From Panagrolaimus kolymaensis (lineage: Eukaryota; Nematoda; Chromadorea; Rhabditida; Panagrolaimidae), in NCBI GenBank assembly GCA_028622995.1, contig JAJQJQ010000008.1:682001-746000 (forward strand): a stretch of DNA of 64,000 bases. Reading direction: 5' to 3'. Below the pieces are notes generated by a model, which was not told the DNA's origin, ran no database searches, and saw only the letters and a program-made list of their open reading frames with translations. The translations under genes and the position numbers were made by a program. Position 1 is the first letter of the stretch; the number at the start of each line of letters is the position of its first letter. Positions 44,101 to 52,836 of this stretch are shown piece after piece.

Positions 44101-46933
44101 GAGGATGAATGCTTGGATCATGTGCTGTGAAATCTTTATCTTCACGCGCATCAACAATGATAATTCTAAATTTTGGAATTTCTTTCTTTTCAGCTCGAGC
44201 TTTTTCAATTTCTTCATTCATACGCTCGCTTCCACTTTTATAAAGTTTTGCTAAAGAATTATAATCATTAAGCATTTTATGCAATTGATTTAAAATCCCT
44301 TCATCCAATTCTTTTTCTTTCGCAGCTTCAGTTCGAATATTTTCTGCGTCCTCCAAGTCTAAAACATAAATTTGACCGAAAGTTGGCCTTTTACCTTCTG
44401 GAGGCAATAAATCACTTGCAAGATGTTCAATATTTCCATTTAATCTCACAACCGGTGGACCTCGTGTTGGAAGAGGAGGCACTCTACCATCAGTTGAAAT
44501 GGAAGCAAAAGCCACTTCTGAATTATATGCACGGCTTTTTTTTACAAGCTCGTCATTGTATTCAGTCTTATATGGATCCAGCATATGTTGCAAAACATAA
44601 GGAATTTTATTTTGTAAAATATCATGTGTTTCACTGAGGTCTATTTTGCCATCTGCGCAACATTTGTTTGCTTGGCTTGGAGTCTCAGCTTCATATTTTG
44701 ACATCCATCGTCCACAAAATTTACAACGATATGTGAAATCACCAACATCAAAGTATTCTACTTTATGGTTGACACTTTCAGCTGCACAACCTTCTTTGTG
44801 AATTTTGCCAGTGTGGTGACATTGTGGAGTGATATCTTTTAATTTTCGTAATTTTTTGGCTAACCTTGATGAACGTCTTTTATTAGTTACTTCATCATAC
44901 GTTGTGCCAAGTTGAGGAGGTGGCATTTGTTTTTGTGATTTAGTTAATTCAGAACTCATTACAACTTTTACGTTGTCTTTGGTTTGATTAATTATAACTT
45001 TAGTCGAACTGTACCGATTCTTAACTTGTTTTTTTGAAGGACGACCTCCTTTGTTTTTTGTTACATTAATGTTACCACTTTCAAAATTAATAGAAGTGTC
45101 TGTGTCTTTGTTTTTATGAGAAATAATTTGGAAAGAATTTTTATATTCTTCATATCTCTTACGTTCTAGAGGAGTATCCCTTTTTTTTCTATTTTTATAA
45201 AAGTCTTCATAGCTTTCAATATCGACATTCATTGAATCGGAAGTTAAAGAAATATTTGAATTTGTATTATTTCTTGAACTCATATCATTTTTATGATCTG
45301 CCGATATTTCTTGGAGGCTATCACCATTTTCAGAGATTGCTATAGTTTCTTCTTCTGATTCAATGGGTATAAATTGTTTATAATAATTATAAACATTAGT
45401 TCTCCAAGCAACGACTTCGGTATCATCAAAATCCATAGGTTCGTTGGTGAAATATCTTTTAATCAACATACAAATTAGTGGACCACAATTGGAACTGTCG
45501 TGAGGAAGTTGATATTTAAAGCTATCTTTTGGTGGAGTAATAATACGGCATTCAGCTCCACACAATAAAAAGCAAATTGTTTTTAGTTTTTTAAAATAAG
45601 GATCAGAAAGATTCCATTTTTTTGTACAAAAATAAGTACATTCTTTTCTTGCTTTATTTAAAATACCAAAAGCCCAATGGGTGCTTCCGATGTTAATTGG
45701 AATGATAGCATGCTCAAATGTTGAACTGAATTTAGGAAAAGTTGGAACACGATTTGGCATATTAGTATCAGAACTCCAATTATCAAAAGTAGCATAATCA
45801 TACCAAACTGATGGGAAAACTAAAAGCCTTTTTTCCTCATGTTCATCAATGATTTCACGGACAATTTCTTTAGCTACAACAATGTCGCTTATCCACCTAT
45901 TTTCTTTGATTGTCTTTAAAAGACCTGATGTAAGCGGGGCTTGCAGATCTTGCATATCGATATCGGCAAAATCAAAAGCAAGCGAATTGTTAACAGCATA
46001 ATTCGATGTAACATTAACTTCATCCATCTCCATGGGCTCCTCATTTGTTGCAATTTGTTTGATGTTACCATCATGCAATCTTTTTTGAGGTTTATTACGA
46101 AGTGGAGTTACATTTGTATTAAATAAAGCTTTATTGCTCTTGTTTGGTGTTTTTAAAGATAATGATTTTATACCAAATGAAGGAGTTTCAGTTTTCGATT
46201 TTTTAGTTGCAATCGATTCATCATCAGATGAACTCGAAATGATTGCTTGCACATCGTCATCTGAATTTAAATTTATTACAGGAGCTATAAACAGCTCTTT
46301 TAGTCTTAAAATGACATAATTTTTGTAATAATTTAAATTGAAATTTTCTTCAATAAGGTTTTCTAATCCTAAACGAATGAAACTTTGACCATAAAAACAA
46401 ATCAAAAAGCCACAGCTTATTGAGTCAGTTTGAATGTTATGTTTGTCAAAAATGATCACTTTTGGTTTAAGCTTAGTGTTTTTTGGTCCGATAGTGTTAA
46501 TGGCATTAAGCATAATCCTTCGTACATGAGTAGGAATGGATTTAGCGCCATAAGGGTCGAGGTAATACAACGTTTTTGTTGCTTTAAAATAAATACCAAG
46601 CACCCAATGACCTTTTTTATCATAGGCATTCTTAACCTTTGTTTGTGAATAATAGCAAACGGGAATAAGAATATATTCATAATCTTCCACAAAAGGTTTG
46701 CCTTTTAACAAATGGTGAGCACGATGAGTGTCTTGTTTTGGCCCATTTTGAAATTGGTGCCCGGCAAACATCGAATCGACCGAAAGAACTTTTTGATGTG
46801 TTTCATAAGTTAAACTTCCAAAGAATAACGAAACAGCATCACCTGACATAAGTTCGTCAGGATTTAAATTTTCTATTGTGCCCGAGTTTAAGCCTTTGGA
46901 CAATTGGCTCCTTTCTTCAATGGATAAATCCAT
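41132..46933 (-). CDS. Helentron Rep-helicase with two N-terminal Ulp1-type domains
   Basis: 1,933 residues. Residues about 30-215 form a C48/Ulp1-type protease: LMSGDAVSLFF, GHWVLGIYF (His109), LYYLDPYG (Asp126) and QTDSISCGFLIC (Cys174), all catalytic residues present. A second, diverged C48-like domain lies at about 375-525: HAIIPINIGSTHWAFGIL and SSNCGPLICM keep His and Cys, but the Asp position reads CTYFCTKK. A basic Zn-finger-like region follows (YRCKFCGRW, HKEGC). The HUH nickase has MPHLHAILIM (His1261, His1263) and two catalytic tyrosines in KYTCKYTTKGGD (Tyr1488, Tyr1492). The Pif1-type helicase begins with Walker A GSGGTGKT (1844-1851) and Walker B VIIDEVS. The frame is then lost (see 40074-41135). 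It acts in nicking and strand displacement during rolling-circle transposition. Confidence 0.92.
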   Translation of the reverse strand: MDLSIEERSQLSKGLNSGTIENLNPDELMSGDAVSLFFGSLTYETHQKVLSVDSMFAGHQFQNGPKQDTHRAHHLLKGKPFVEDYEYILIPVCYYSQTKVKNAYDKKGHWVLGIYFKATKTLYYLDPYGAKSIPTHVRRIMLNAINTIGPKNTKLKPKVIIFDKHNIQTDSISCGFLICFYGQSFIRLGLENLIEENFNLNYYKNYVILRLKELFIAPVINLNSDDDVQAIISSSSDDESIATKKSKTETPSFGIKSLSLKTPNKSNKALFNTNVTPLRNKPQKRLHDGNIKQIATNEEPMEMDEVNVTSNYAVNNSLAFDFADIDMQDLQAPLTSGLLKTIKENRWISDIVVAKEIVREIIDEHEEKRLLVFPSVWYDYATFDNWSSDTNMPNRVPTFPKFSSTFEHAIIPINIGSTHWAFGILNKARKECTYFCTKKWNLSDPYFKKLKTICFLLCGAECRIITPPKDSFKYQLPHDSSNCGPLICMLIKRYFTNEPMDFDDTEVVAWRTNVYNYYKQFIPIESEEETIAISENGDSLQEISADHKNDMSSRNNTNSNISLTSDSMNVDIESYEDFYKNRKKRDTPLERKRYEEYKNSFQIISHKNKDTDTSINFESGNINVTKNKGGRPSKKQVKNRYSSTKVIINQTKDNVKVVMSSELTKSQKQMPPPQLGTTYDEVTNKRRSSRLAKKLRKLKDITPQCHHTGKIHKEGCAAESVNHKVEYFDVGDFTYRCKFCGRWMSKYEAETPSQANKCCADGKIDLSETHDILQNKIPYVLQHMLDPYKTEYNDELVKKSRAYNSEVAFASISTDGRVPPLPTRGPPVVRLNGNIEHLASDLLPPEGKRPTFGQIYVLDLEDAENIRTEAAKEKELDEGILNQLHKMLNDYNSLAKLYKSGSERMNEEIEKARAEKKEIPKFRIIIVDAREDKDFTAHDPSIHPHRAEKPQNELVGMIWVNDDGEPPEFKGVWLHGKEGAIHNMPYYSPNIDPLCYPLLFPHGNQMYHNAIPLVNNDTTIQSEKSKKNLMNDDIDIPENERDDYINGGDDDVQEEFDESVKELECFRKGFGRKYVSRKQFYRYFMFPRDKKGFKQSHWLYSKGALAEAYIIDAVCRAEKCELETAKRKIEQSKKRSATKAELRQYIEKKVLKGKKLGKLFTIPATFKGGRKHMQKAYSNIMTIIDNTDLPSYFVTFTGNPNWPEIQRNKFHKNEKSRFDLKCRVFLAKAQEFLDDLFKRNVLGKVQGYHVVMEFQKRGMPHLHAILIMQEKVTVEDIDNYISARIPDLPDEKDKSEEAEQQRRYHEIIMRNNIHYCNENSGCQINGVCSKGYKKPYSNTTIIHQHKPAEYERLPPKSSINKKLDETEKSDLPNEKGEDQTKNQNENAKNVENNEDEMEELDFQDEPRKDFDEETFVEYRRLPPKPKDVTIDDMNEHLFGNTYMKEIKKNVFVQIDDAHIVPHNKFLSLKYDCHINVECTVGQTGSPKYTCKYTTKGGDVVYIKKQRIKINENGEEVVDYDEGEVHINARIMTSCEALMRLLCTWIFKQSHIVEALQIHLEGQENVVFEEGAEEQAANKPTKTQLTSFFELCNNDPDACQYTYKDIPYHYWFNKQSKSWIKRERTPTNFFVRIHHVSPREAELYALRILLMNVKGPKSFKDLRTVDGVEYPTFLSTAQALGLWENDDIHFRVIQDAINEMRNQRQKRHFFAMVIAFNQPGNPDKFLDKFLDELFLGYGEDPNKNREQRRRKALNYLEYIFEKIGTSCRRLGFNVPDNFEENCHSKEAENDYEAPDDLPFVNGKKLTIQEYADAQKAKLNNDQTKAFDEIWNAIENKNGGFYFLQGSGGTGKTFLYNTLITFCQAHGYKVQSCASTGIAATLLKGGMTAHSAFFIPKELDPDSSLNIGAHTKKGEYFKDLNLVIIDEVSCFTKIV

Positions 46934-47218
46934 TTTAGACGTGATCTAATCACATTAAAAAATAAAAAATAAAAAACGCGAATGTTTAGTCCAAAAAATG
47001 AACTAAAACTTCGATTGTAATCTGATGTAGTATCTTAGTATTGTAAGAAGCAAAAGTAAACCTTTGAATCTGAAAAATGAACGATTATTAGATAATCACC
47101 AAAAAATTGCACGAAAATTGATAAAACACGGAACAAAAAAAAAACACGAAAATAAATAGAAACGAATGAAGAGAATAATGATGAGAAAATAAAATAAAAC
47201 AATACAAATAAAAACATT

Positions 47219-49076
47219 AATCAAGCTTTATTTAATTGCTAAAAGTATGCTTGATATTGGTAAAAAGATAGCTGATCAAGCTTTATTTAATTGTTAAAAA
47301 GCATGCTTGATATTGGTAAAAACCATTGATCAAGCTTTATTTAGTTGCTAAAAAGCATGCTTGATATTGGTAAAAACCATTGATCAAGCTTTATTTAATT
47401 GCTAAAAAGCATGCTTGATATTGGTAAAAAGATAGCTGATCAAGCTTTATTTAATTGCTAAAAAGCATGCTTGATATTGGTAAAAACCATTGATCAAGCT
47501 TTATTTAATTGCTAAAAAGCATGCTTGATATTGGTAAAAAGATAGCTGATCAAGCTTTATTTAATTGCTAAAAAGCATGCTTGATATTGGTAAAAACCAT
47601 TGATCAAGCTTTATTTAGTTGCTAAAAAGCATGCTTGATATTGGTAAAAACCATTGATCAAGCTTTATTTAATTGCTAAAAAGCATGCTTGATATTGGTA
47701 AAAAGATAGCTGATCAAGCTTTATTTAATTGCTAAAAAGCATGCTTGATATTGGTAAAAAGATAGCTGATCAAGCTTTATTTAATTGCTAAAAAGCATGC
47801 TTGATATTGGTAAAAACCATTGATCAAGCTTTATTTAATTGCTAAAAAGCATGCTTGATATTGGTAAAAACCATTGATCAAGCTTTATTTAATTGCTAAA
47901 AAGCATGCTTGATATTGGTAAAAACCATTGATCAAGCTTTATTTAATTGCTAAAAAGCATGCTTGATATTGGTAAAAAGATAGCTGATCAAGCTTTATTT
48001 AATTGCTAAAAAGCATGCTTGATATTGGTAAAAACCATTGATCAAGCTTTATTTAGTTGCTAAAAAGCATGCTTGATATTGGTAAAAACCATTGATCAAG
48101 CTTTATTTAATTGCTAAAAAGCATGCTTGATATTGGTAAAAAGATAGCTGATCAAGCTTTATTTAATTGCTAAAAAGCATGCTTGATATTGGTAAAAAGA
48201 TAGCTGATCAAGCTTTATTTAGTTGCTAAAAAGCATGCTTGATATTGGTAAAAACCATTGATCAAGCTTTATTTAATTGCTAAAAAGCATGCTTGATATT
48301 GGTAAAAAGATAGCTGATCAAGCTTTATTTAATTGCTAAAAAGCATGCTTGATATTGGTAAAAACCATTGATCAAGCTTTATTTAATTGCTAAAAAGCAT
48401 GCTTGATATTGGTAAAAAGATAGCTGATCAAGCTTTATTTAATTGCTAAAAAGCATGCTTGATATTGGTAAAAACCATTGATCAAGCTTTATTTAGTTGC
48501 TAAAAAGCATGCTTGATATTGGTAAAAACCATTGATCAAGCTTTATTTAATTTCTAAAAAGCATGCTTGATATTGGTAAAAAGATAGCTGATCAAGCTTT
48601 ATTTAATTGCTAAAAAGCATGCTTGATATTGGTAAAAAGATAGCTGATCAAGCTTTATTTAATTGCTAAAAAGCATGCTTGATATTGGTAAAAACCATTG
48701 ATCAAGCTTTATTTAATTGCTAAAAAGCATGCTTGATATTGGTAAAAACCATTGATCAAGCTTTATTTAATTGCTAAAAAGCATGCTTGATATTGGTAAA
48801 AAGATAGCTGATCAAGCTTTATTTAATTGCTAAAAAGCATGCTTGATATTGGTAAAAAGATAGCTGATCAAGCTTTATTTAAATGCTAAAAAGCATGCTT
48901 GATATTGGTAAAAAGATAGCTGATCAAGCTTTATTTAATTGCTAAAAAGCATGCTTGATATTGGTAAAAACCATTGATCAAGCTTTATTTAATTGCTAAA
49001 AAGCATGCTTGATATTGGTAAAAAGATAGCTGATCAAGCTTTATTTAAATGCTAAATAGCATGCTTGATATTGGTA
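47219..49076. repeat. Minisatellite, about 34 units of 54-56 bp, self-complementary
   Basis: Units read TGATCAAGCTTTATTTA-(A/G)TTGCTAAAAAGC-ATGCTTGATATTGGTAAAAA, followed by either CCAT (54 bp type) or GATAGC (56 bp type). The two types alternate in irregular blocks, for example B-B-A, giving larger near-repeats. Each unit can fold, because ATCAAGC at its start pairs with GCTTGAT 27 bases later, and AAGCATGCTT is itself a palindrome. The array lies between the element's 5' leader block and the Rep start codon. Internal tandem repeats are known from Helentron-related elements. Confidence 0.95.
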
Positions 49077-49139
49077 AAAGAAAAATGAACATTATTTAAA
49101 ATCAAAAAGTAATATTATACAACAACAAAAATGAAGAAA

Positions 49140-49340
49140 AATGCGGCGCGAAAAATAGTTGAAAAAATATTAACAAACAAAGCAATATCTAAATTATGCG
49201 ACAAAGAAAAAAAGATTTTTCCAGAAGGTTCTACTGTATTTTCTTTTGGTTTCGTGCAATCGTGCTATGAGTTTTATTTTTGACAAAGAGATTACGTTAA
49301 ACTTTCTAGAAAAATCTTTTTTTTCTATTTCCAAAAATGA
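49140..49340 (-). promoter_or_regulatory. 5' leader block of the Helentron (direct repeat of 39690-39900)
   Basis: Same block as before the Gln-rich ORF. Because the minisatellite separates it from the Rep ATG (46933) by 2.2 kb, and the sequence before that ATG contains a possible acceptor (TGTGATTAG), the Rep transcript may start here and splice over the minisatellite. That is an inference. Confidence 0.45.
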
Positions 49341-49559
49341 GACGTGAAAAATTAGTTGAATAATCTCAAAAAAACATTAAAAAAAATAATTTGCATTTTA
49401 TTTTTCCTTCAATTGCATAAAAAAATATAAAAAAATCGATTTTTGACAAATTTCATAGAAATTTGCATATTCTATATATCGCTAATATTTTTAAAAAACA
49501 TTAAAAATAATCGAAAACATAATCCTTTAGATAATCTCATCAAAATAGGCGAAAAACAG

Positions 49560-49622
49560 CATCGGGGATTCGAACCAACCATCTCCTTTCTCATTGTCAA
49601 AAGCCCCACTACGCCAAAGAGA
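49560..49622 (-). other. tRNA-like segment with A and B boxes, copy 2
   Basis: On the minus strand, TTTGGCGTAGTGGGG fits the A box and GGTTCGAATCCCC fits the B box better than copy 1 does. The segment lies about 190-250 bases inside the 5' terminus of the large element, at the same relative place as in the small element. It may be a captured tRNA or an ancestral SINE. Confidence 0.65.
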
Positions 49623-50035
49623 AAAATTTTGAGTTAAAATTTGAAAATTTGCATATATCTCGAGATCCATATTGACTTCATATTCCTCCGAAAGTTTTTC
49701 TGAAATCTACGGGTGATTTTACCCCATCCTAGCTAGATAGAAAAATCAAACAATCGGCCGGATCGCTCAATCTGCTAACTACTCCCTTGTTTTTTTCATA
49801 TTATAACGAAGGAATCATTTTTGGAAACGAAAAAGAAATTTCTAAAGTCGCAACAGAATATTTTGTTAAGGATTTAATGGTAAAATATTTTTCTTTTCAA
49901 AGTAATTAAAATTGACAATAAATTAATTTTCAGGAAAAATGCTTTGAATCTCTTACAAAAAGATACGAAACCCAAATACTTGAACTTCGACATATCCGCA
50001 ATAATCGAACAACCGTCTACTCCCCAATTTTTTGA

Positions 50036-50442
50036 TTTCCCCTTCGTATTTTATGATTTATGGAACATTTTAAAATCCAACAGTTTCACACAAAAAAATT
50101 GATTTAATATTTTTGTTAAAACTTTTTTAAAATTTTGTTTATGTTTATGCAGTTTTTTTTCACGTCATATTTTTCCAAGTTTTGTCTTTTTTTAAAATAA
50201 ATATATAAATCAAAAAAATCAGTTTAAAGTTCAAAAATAAAAATCTCCAAAGACATAAAAAAGAAAAAGAAAATCGTTTTTTGCCTTGCTTTATTTTTTG
50301 TTCCCAAAGATCCATGTTTTAGAAACGAAATACAAAGTTTAAAATTTATTGCTTCAGAAAATTTTCAAAGTTCAAAAAGTGTCAAAATAATATTTTCTCG
50401 TTTCCTTTGCAAAACCCTAATAAATCGCGAAACTTACAGTAA
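50036..50442. other. 3' flank of the broken BTB gene
   Basis: AT-rich with an AATAAA-type signal near 50200 and no gene. It ends at the 5' terminus of a Helitron. Confidence 0.4.
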
Positions 50443-51917
50443 TCCTTCACCTAAATTTTGGTTATTAGTTTTTCCGTAACATCCCCTTTTTTTCCTAAGC
50501 TGTTGGGTATCAATGGATTGCAAATATTTGTGAATGAAAGTAAAAATGGGTGGCATCTTCCGGAGGTGGCCATTTGAAAAAGATACGCACTTTTTAAGAC
50601 GTACCTTCCAAAAAGAATGAAAGGAATGAATGAAAAATTTGCATGAAATCCTTTTTATGTGAAAGATCATTTACGAATGAACTTTTGCTTTAGTTGCATG
50701 GAAATGAAGCAGTGTTGAGTGGTGGTTTACTTTTTAAGGAATATGACCTTGATCCATAGGATCTTAAGAATCCAGATCCATGCGATATTTAGGATCCAAA
50801 TCCAGGATTTTAATGTGAAAGCTCCTTAAAGAATGACCTTTTGTTTTTTGTTGCTTTATGATCAGGGCTGTGCGATATATCGAATATCGATATCGAATAT
50901 CGGAATATCGGGCCTTTTTTTGGATATCGAATATCGAATATCGATATCGGCAAAAAAAATTTAATTATCGGATATCGGATATCGATATCGAGTTTTTGAC
51001 CGATATATCGTCAAAAATCGATATTTTCATTTGATTTTTGTCTGAAAATAGTTAAACATATTTTCTTTATTTTTATTCTTTTTTTAGCTCTGAATATTTA
51101 CTTTCACTTAATTTTTTACAGCAAACTAGAGTAAAGAAGCAATTATTTGAATTAAAAGTAACAAATACCTCCAAAACCCATGGATAAAGTTGGTTTCGAA
51201 TATTGGTTTCAAATGAATGAAATTTTCGCAAATAAAAAAATCGCTACATTTCATTTTGAGTAAATTTATTAAAGTACTAGGAGATAAGCAAGACTCTGAC
51301 ACATCGTTGTATACTACTTAACTACAGTGTATTTTTGTATAATAAATTAAGAAAATAGTATAACGTACATATTCTTCTTTTGCCCATTTGGTATCTTTGG
51401 ATCCTCTGCGTTTATTTATATTCTCTGTCATTTTTGGGTAAAAGATTTAAAAAATTTCAGGCGAATTAAAAACTTTCTATTTTTTTAAAATTCTATTACA
51501 ACCATTTACTTAAGCGTTATAAGCAAAACCACAAAAAAAAATCTGTAAAATCCACACTTGATGATAATTAAAAATATCGAATATCGATATCGAATATCGG
51601 AATATCGGGCGTTTTTTAGGTATCGAAATATCGAATATCGATATCGACAAAAAAAATTTAGATATCGAATATCGAATATCGATATCGACAAACGAAATAT
51701 CGGATATCGCACAGCCCTGTTTATGATGGAAATGTGATGAGAAGGGATTTATTTAAAGCTACCAAAACATATACACCAAAGTATTATTTCATAATCTATG
51801 TTTTTTGTTTGTCCGATAAAAAGAATCTTAAAATTTTTGTTGGATAATTAATAGCAGAAAACACTGAAGCCGCAATTATCTAGGTGGTGGCGTGACAAAG
51901 TCACGCCTGCCGCCTAG
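50443..51917 (+). mobile_element. Non-autonomous canonical Helitron, interrupted by a hAT MITE
   Basis: Begins TCCTTCACCT after an A, and ends with a hairpin GGCGTGAC-AAA-GTCACGCC, then TGCCGCCTAG, followed by T. This is the TC...CTAG structure with A|T insertion and no target duplication. About 610 bp are Helitron; the rest is the hAT MITE at 50863-51719 with its duplication. A second copy is at 53970. Shared internal landmarks are CCGTAACATCCCC, AAGCTGTTGGGTATCAATGG, GCATCTTCCGGAGGT and GCAGAAAACACTGAAGCCG. No coding capacity. Confidence 0.9.
50863..51719. mobile_element. hAT-type MITE with ATCGAATATCG-rich subterminal arrays
   Basis: 857 bp with inverted ends CAGGGCTGTGCGATAT and ATATCGCACAGCCCTG, and an 8 bp target duplication TTTATGAT at 50855-50862 and 51720-51727. 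Each end carries 120-150 bp of irregular ATATCGAAT repeats in inverted orientation, and the core is AT-rich and non-coding. The design is the same as in the MITE at 24871, but with an unrelated repeat motif and different terminal bases. Confidence 0.95.
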
Positions 51918-52836
51918 TATTTAATAAAAACCATTTATAAACTCCCATGGAAGTAGGCGATTTAACTAAAATCATATAAACTCCAATTGCAGTTGAAATA
52001 AGAGATAATCCACCATTGATATGCATCTTCCATAAAAAAAGAAATTACATCACCATCAGTGTATTCTAAATCTTCTTATTTCAACATAGTTTATTTTAAA
52101 ATAAAAAATTAAACTTTTGGACTTTACAAAAAAAAAAATACTAAAAAAAAGTGGCAACAAACTAAAATATGTAAGTAGGGGGGCAACTTTTTAATAAAAA
52201 AACTAATATTAAAATAAAAAGTTTTAATTTTTATTTTTTTGATTAAATAAGGAAAAAAATTGAGAGAGCAGGTGTAATTTTTAGGGAATACAGAAGAGGA
52301 AAATAATATATTATTTAAATTAGTTTTATTTGTTTGTAGCAAAATTAAAGGAAAAAATGAAAATCGTAGTTATAAAAAACCAATAAATTAATTAGACCAG
52401 TGTGTGAAAGAAATTACGATAAATTTCTTAAACATACACTACAAGCATAATTAATGGTTACAGTTTTTTCAATTTTATAATATTATGCTTCTGTTTTTAA
52501 TTTTTTTTTTTCAAAAATAAACAAATAGTCTATATAAGTGATATTTAATAGGATCACTGAAAACTCTTTACTTTGCGCATTTTCTCTTTCAAAAAGGTGA
52601 ATTGCTTGATCTGTGTTGTTTATTGTTAATTTTTTCGTCATCATATTTTTTTTACTTTTCATTAAAAAATTTCAACTTTTCTTCAAAAAAGGTTTTAAAT
52701 TAAGAATAAAGGTTATTAATTATTTTATAAGAACTATAAAGTTTAAAGAATCTTAAGAAATATTTTCTAATAAAAACAATTTCAAAGTCAAAATAACTAG
52801 TGAACGTATCGATCAATATTATAAGAAACTAAATAA
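51918..52836. other. Intergenic region downstream of the truncated chemoreceptor
   Basis: No gene is established. Minus-strand sequence just below 52837 might contain a continuation exon of the receptor, but none of the candidate acceptors restores further membrane helices. Confidence 0.4.

Larger units (their letters stand above)
38405..49807 (-). mobile_element. Large Helentron/Helitron2-like element encoding Rep-helicase
   Basis: The 11.4 kb second member of the tandem pair. In minus-strand order it contains: 5' end (49807-49350) with a tRNA-like segment; a leader block (49340-49140); a 34-unit minisatellite (49076-47219); the protease-Rep-helicase ORF (46933-40074, frameshifted at 41140); a second leader block (39900-39690); a Gln-rich ORF (39611-38853); and a 3' end with hairpin (38461-38447). 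The right end meets the host BTB exon at 49808. HUH Rep plus SF1 Pif1-type helicase defines rolling-circle transposons. T|T insertion, hairpins at both ends, an internal minisatellite and tandem arrangement point to the Helentron branch rather than canonical Helitrons, although I see no C-terminal endonuclease domain. Confidence 0.88.
32716..50035 (+). pseudogene. MATH-like/BTB gene broken by two transposon insertions and a frameshift
   Basis: Host exon 1 is split: 32716-32806, then 34424-34540 after the foldback element. Exon 2 is 34618-34956. Exon 3 is 35017-36786 and continues at 49808-49879 beyond the 13 kb insertion. The last exon is 49934-50035. Without the insertions, exon 1 is 208 bases and ends in phase 1, as in the paralogues at 61137 and 63392. 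The BTB reading FVEFSNGN joins EGIIFGNEKEISKVAT, matching paralogue NYSNGNYENIFGNEIELYKVA. The N-terminus holds two beta-rich MATH-like modules, then a Pro/acidic linker and a coiled coil (QIKNLLDEFSKLQKQVKELQ), then BTB. A further frame change of +1 lies between 35158 and 35243 (upstream frame closes at 35243, downstream frame opens at 35158). BTB proteins usually bring substrates to Cullin-3 ligases; this copy cannot be expressed intact. Confidence 0.88.

Noticed and set aside
42548..44637. Plus-strand and shifted-frame ORFs opposite the Rep ORF (up to about 100 residues)
   Set aside because: They are shadows of a 1,933-residue minus-strand frame with clear motifs, and their amino-acid content is an artefact of its codon use.
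47219..49076. CRISPR-like array
   Set aside because: Regular 54-56 bp units have no unique spacers, only two alternating tail types, and the setting is a eukaryotic transposon. It is a minisatellite.
49560..49622. Functional tRNA gene
   Set aside because: A and B boxes are good, but no acceptor stem closes and the anticodon loop is abnormal. It is kept only as tRNA-like.
50863..51719. Microsatellite expansion of ATATCG
   Set aside because: The repeats are confined within CAGGG ends and a perfect 8 bp duplication, so the unit is a transposon.
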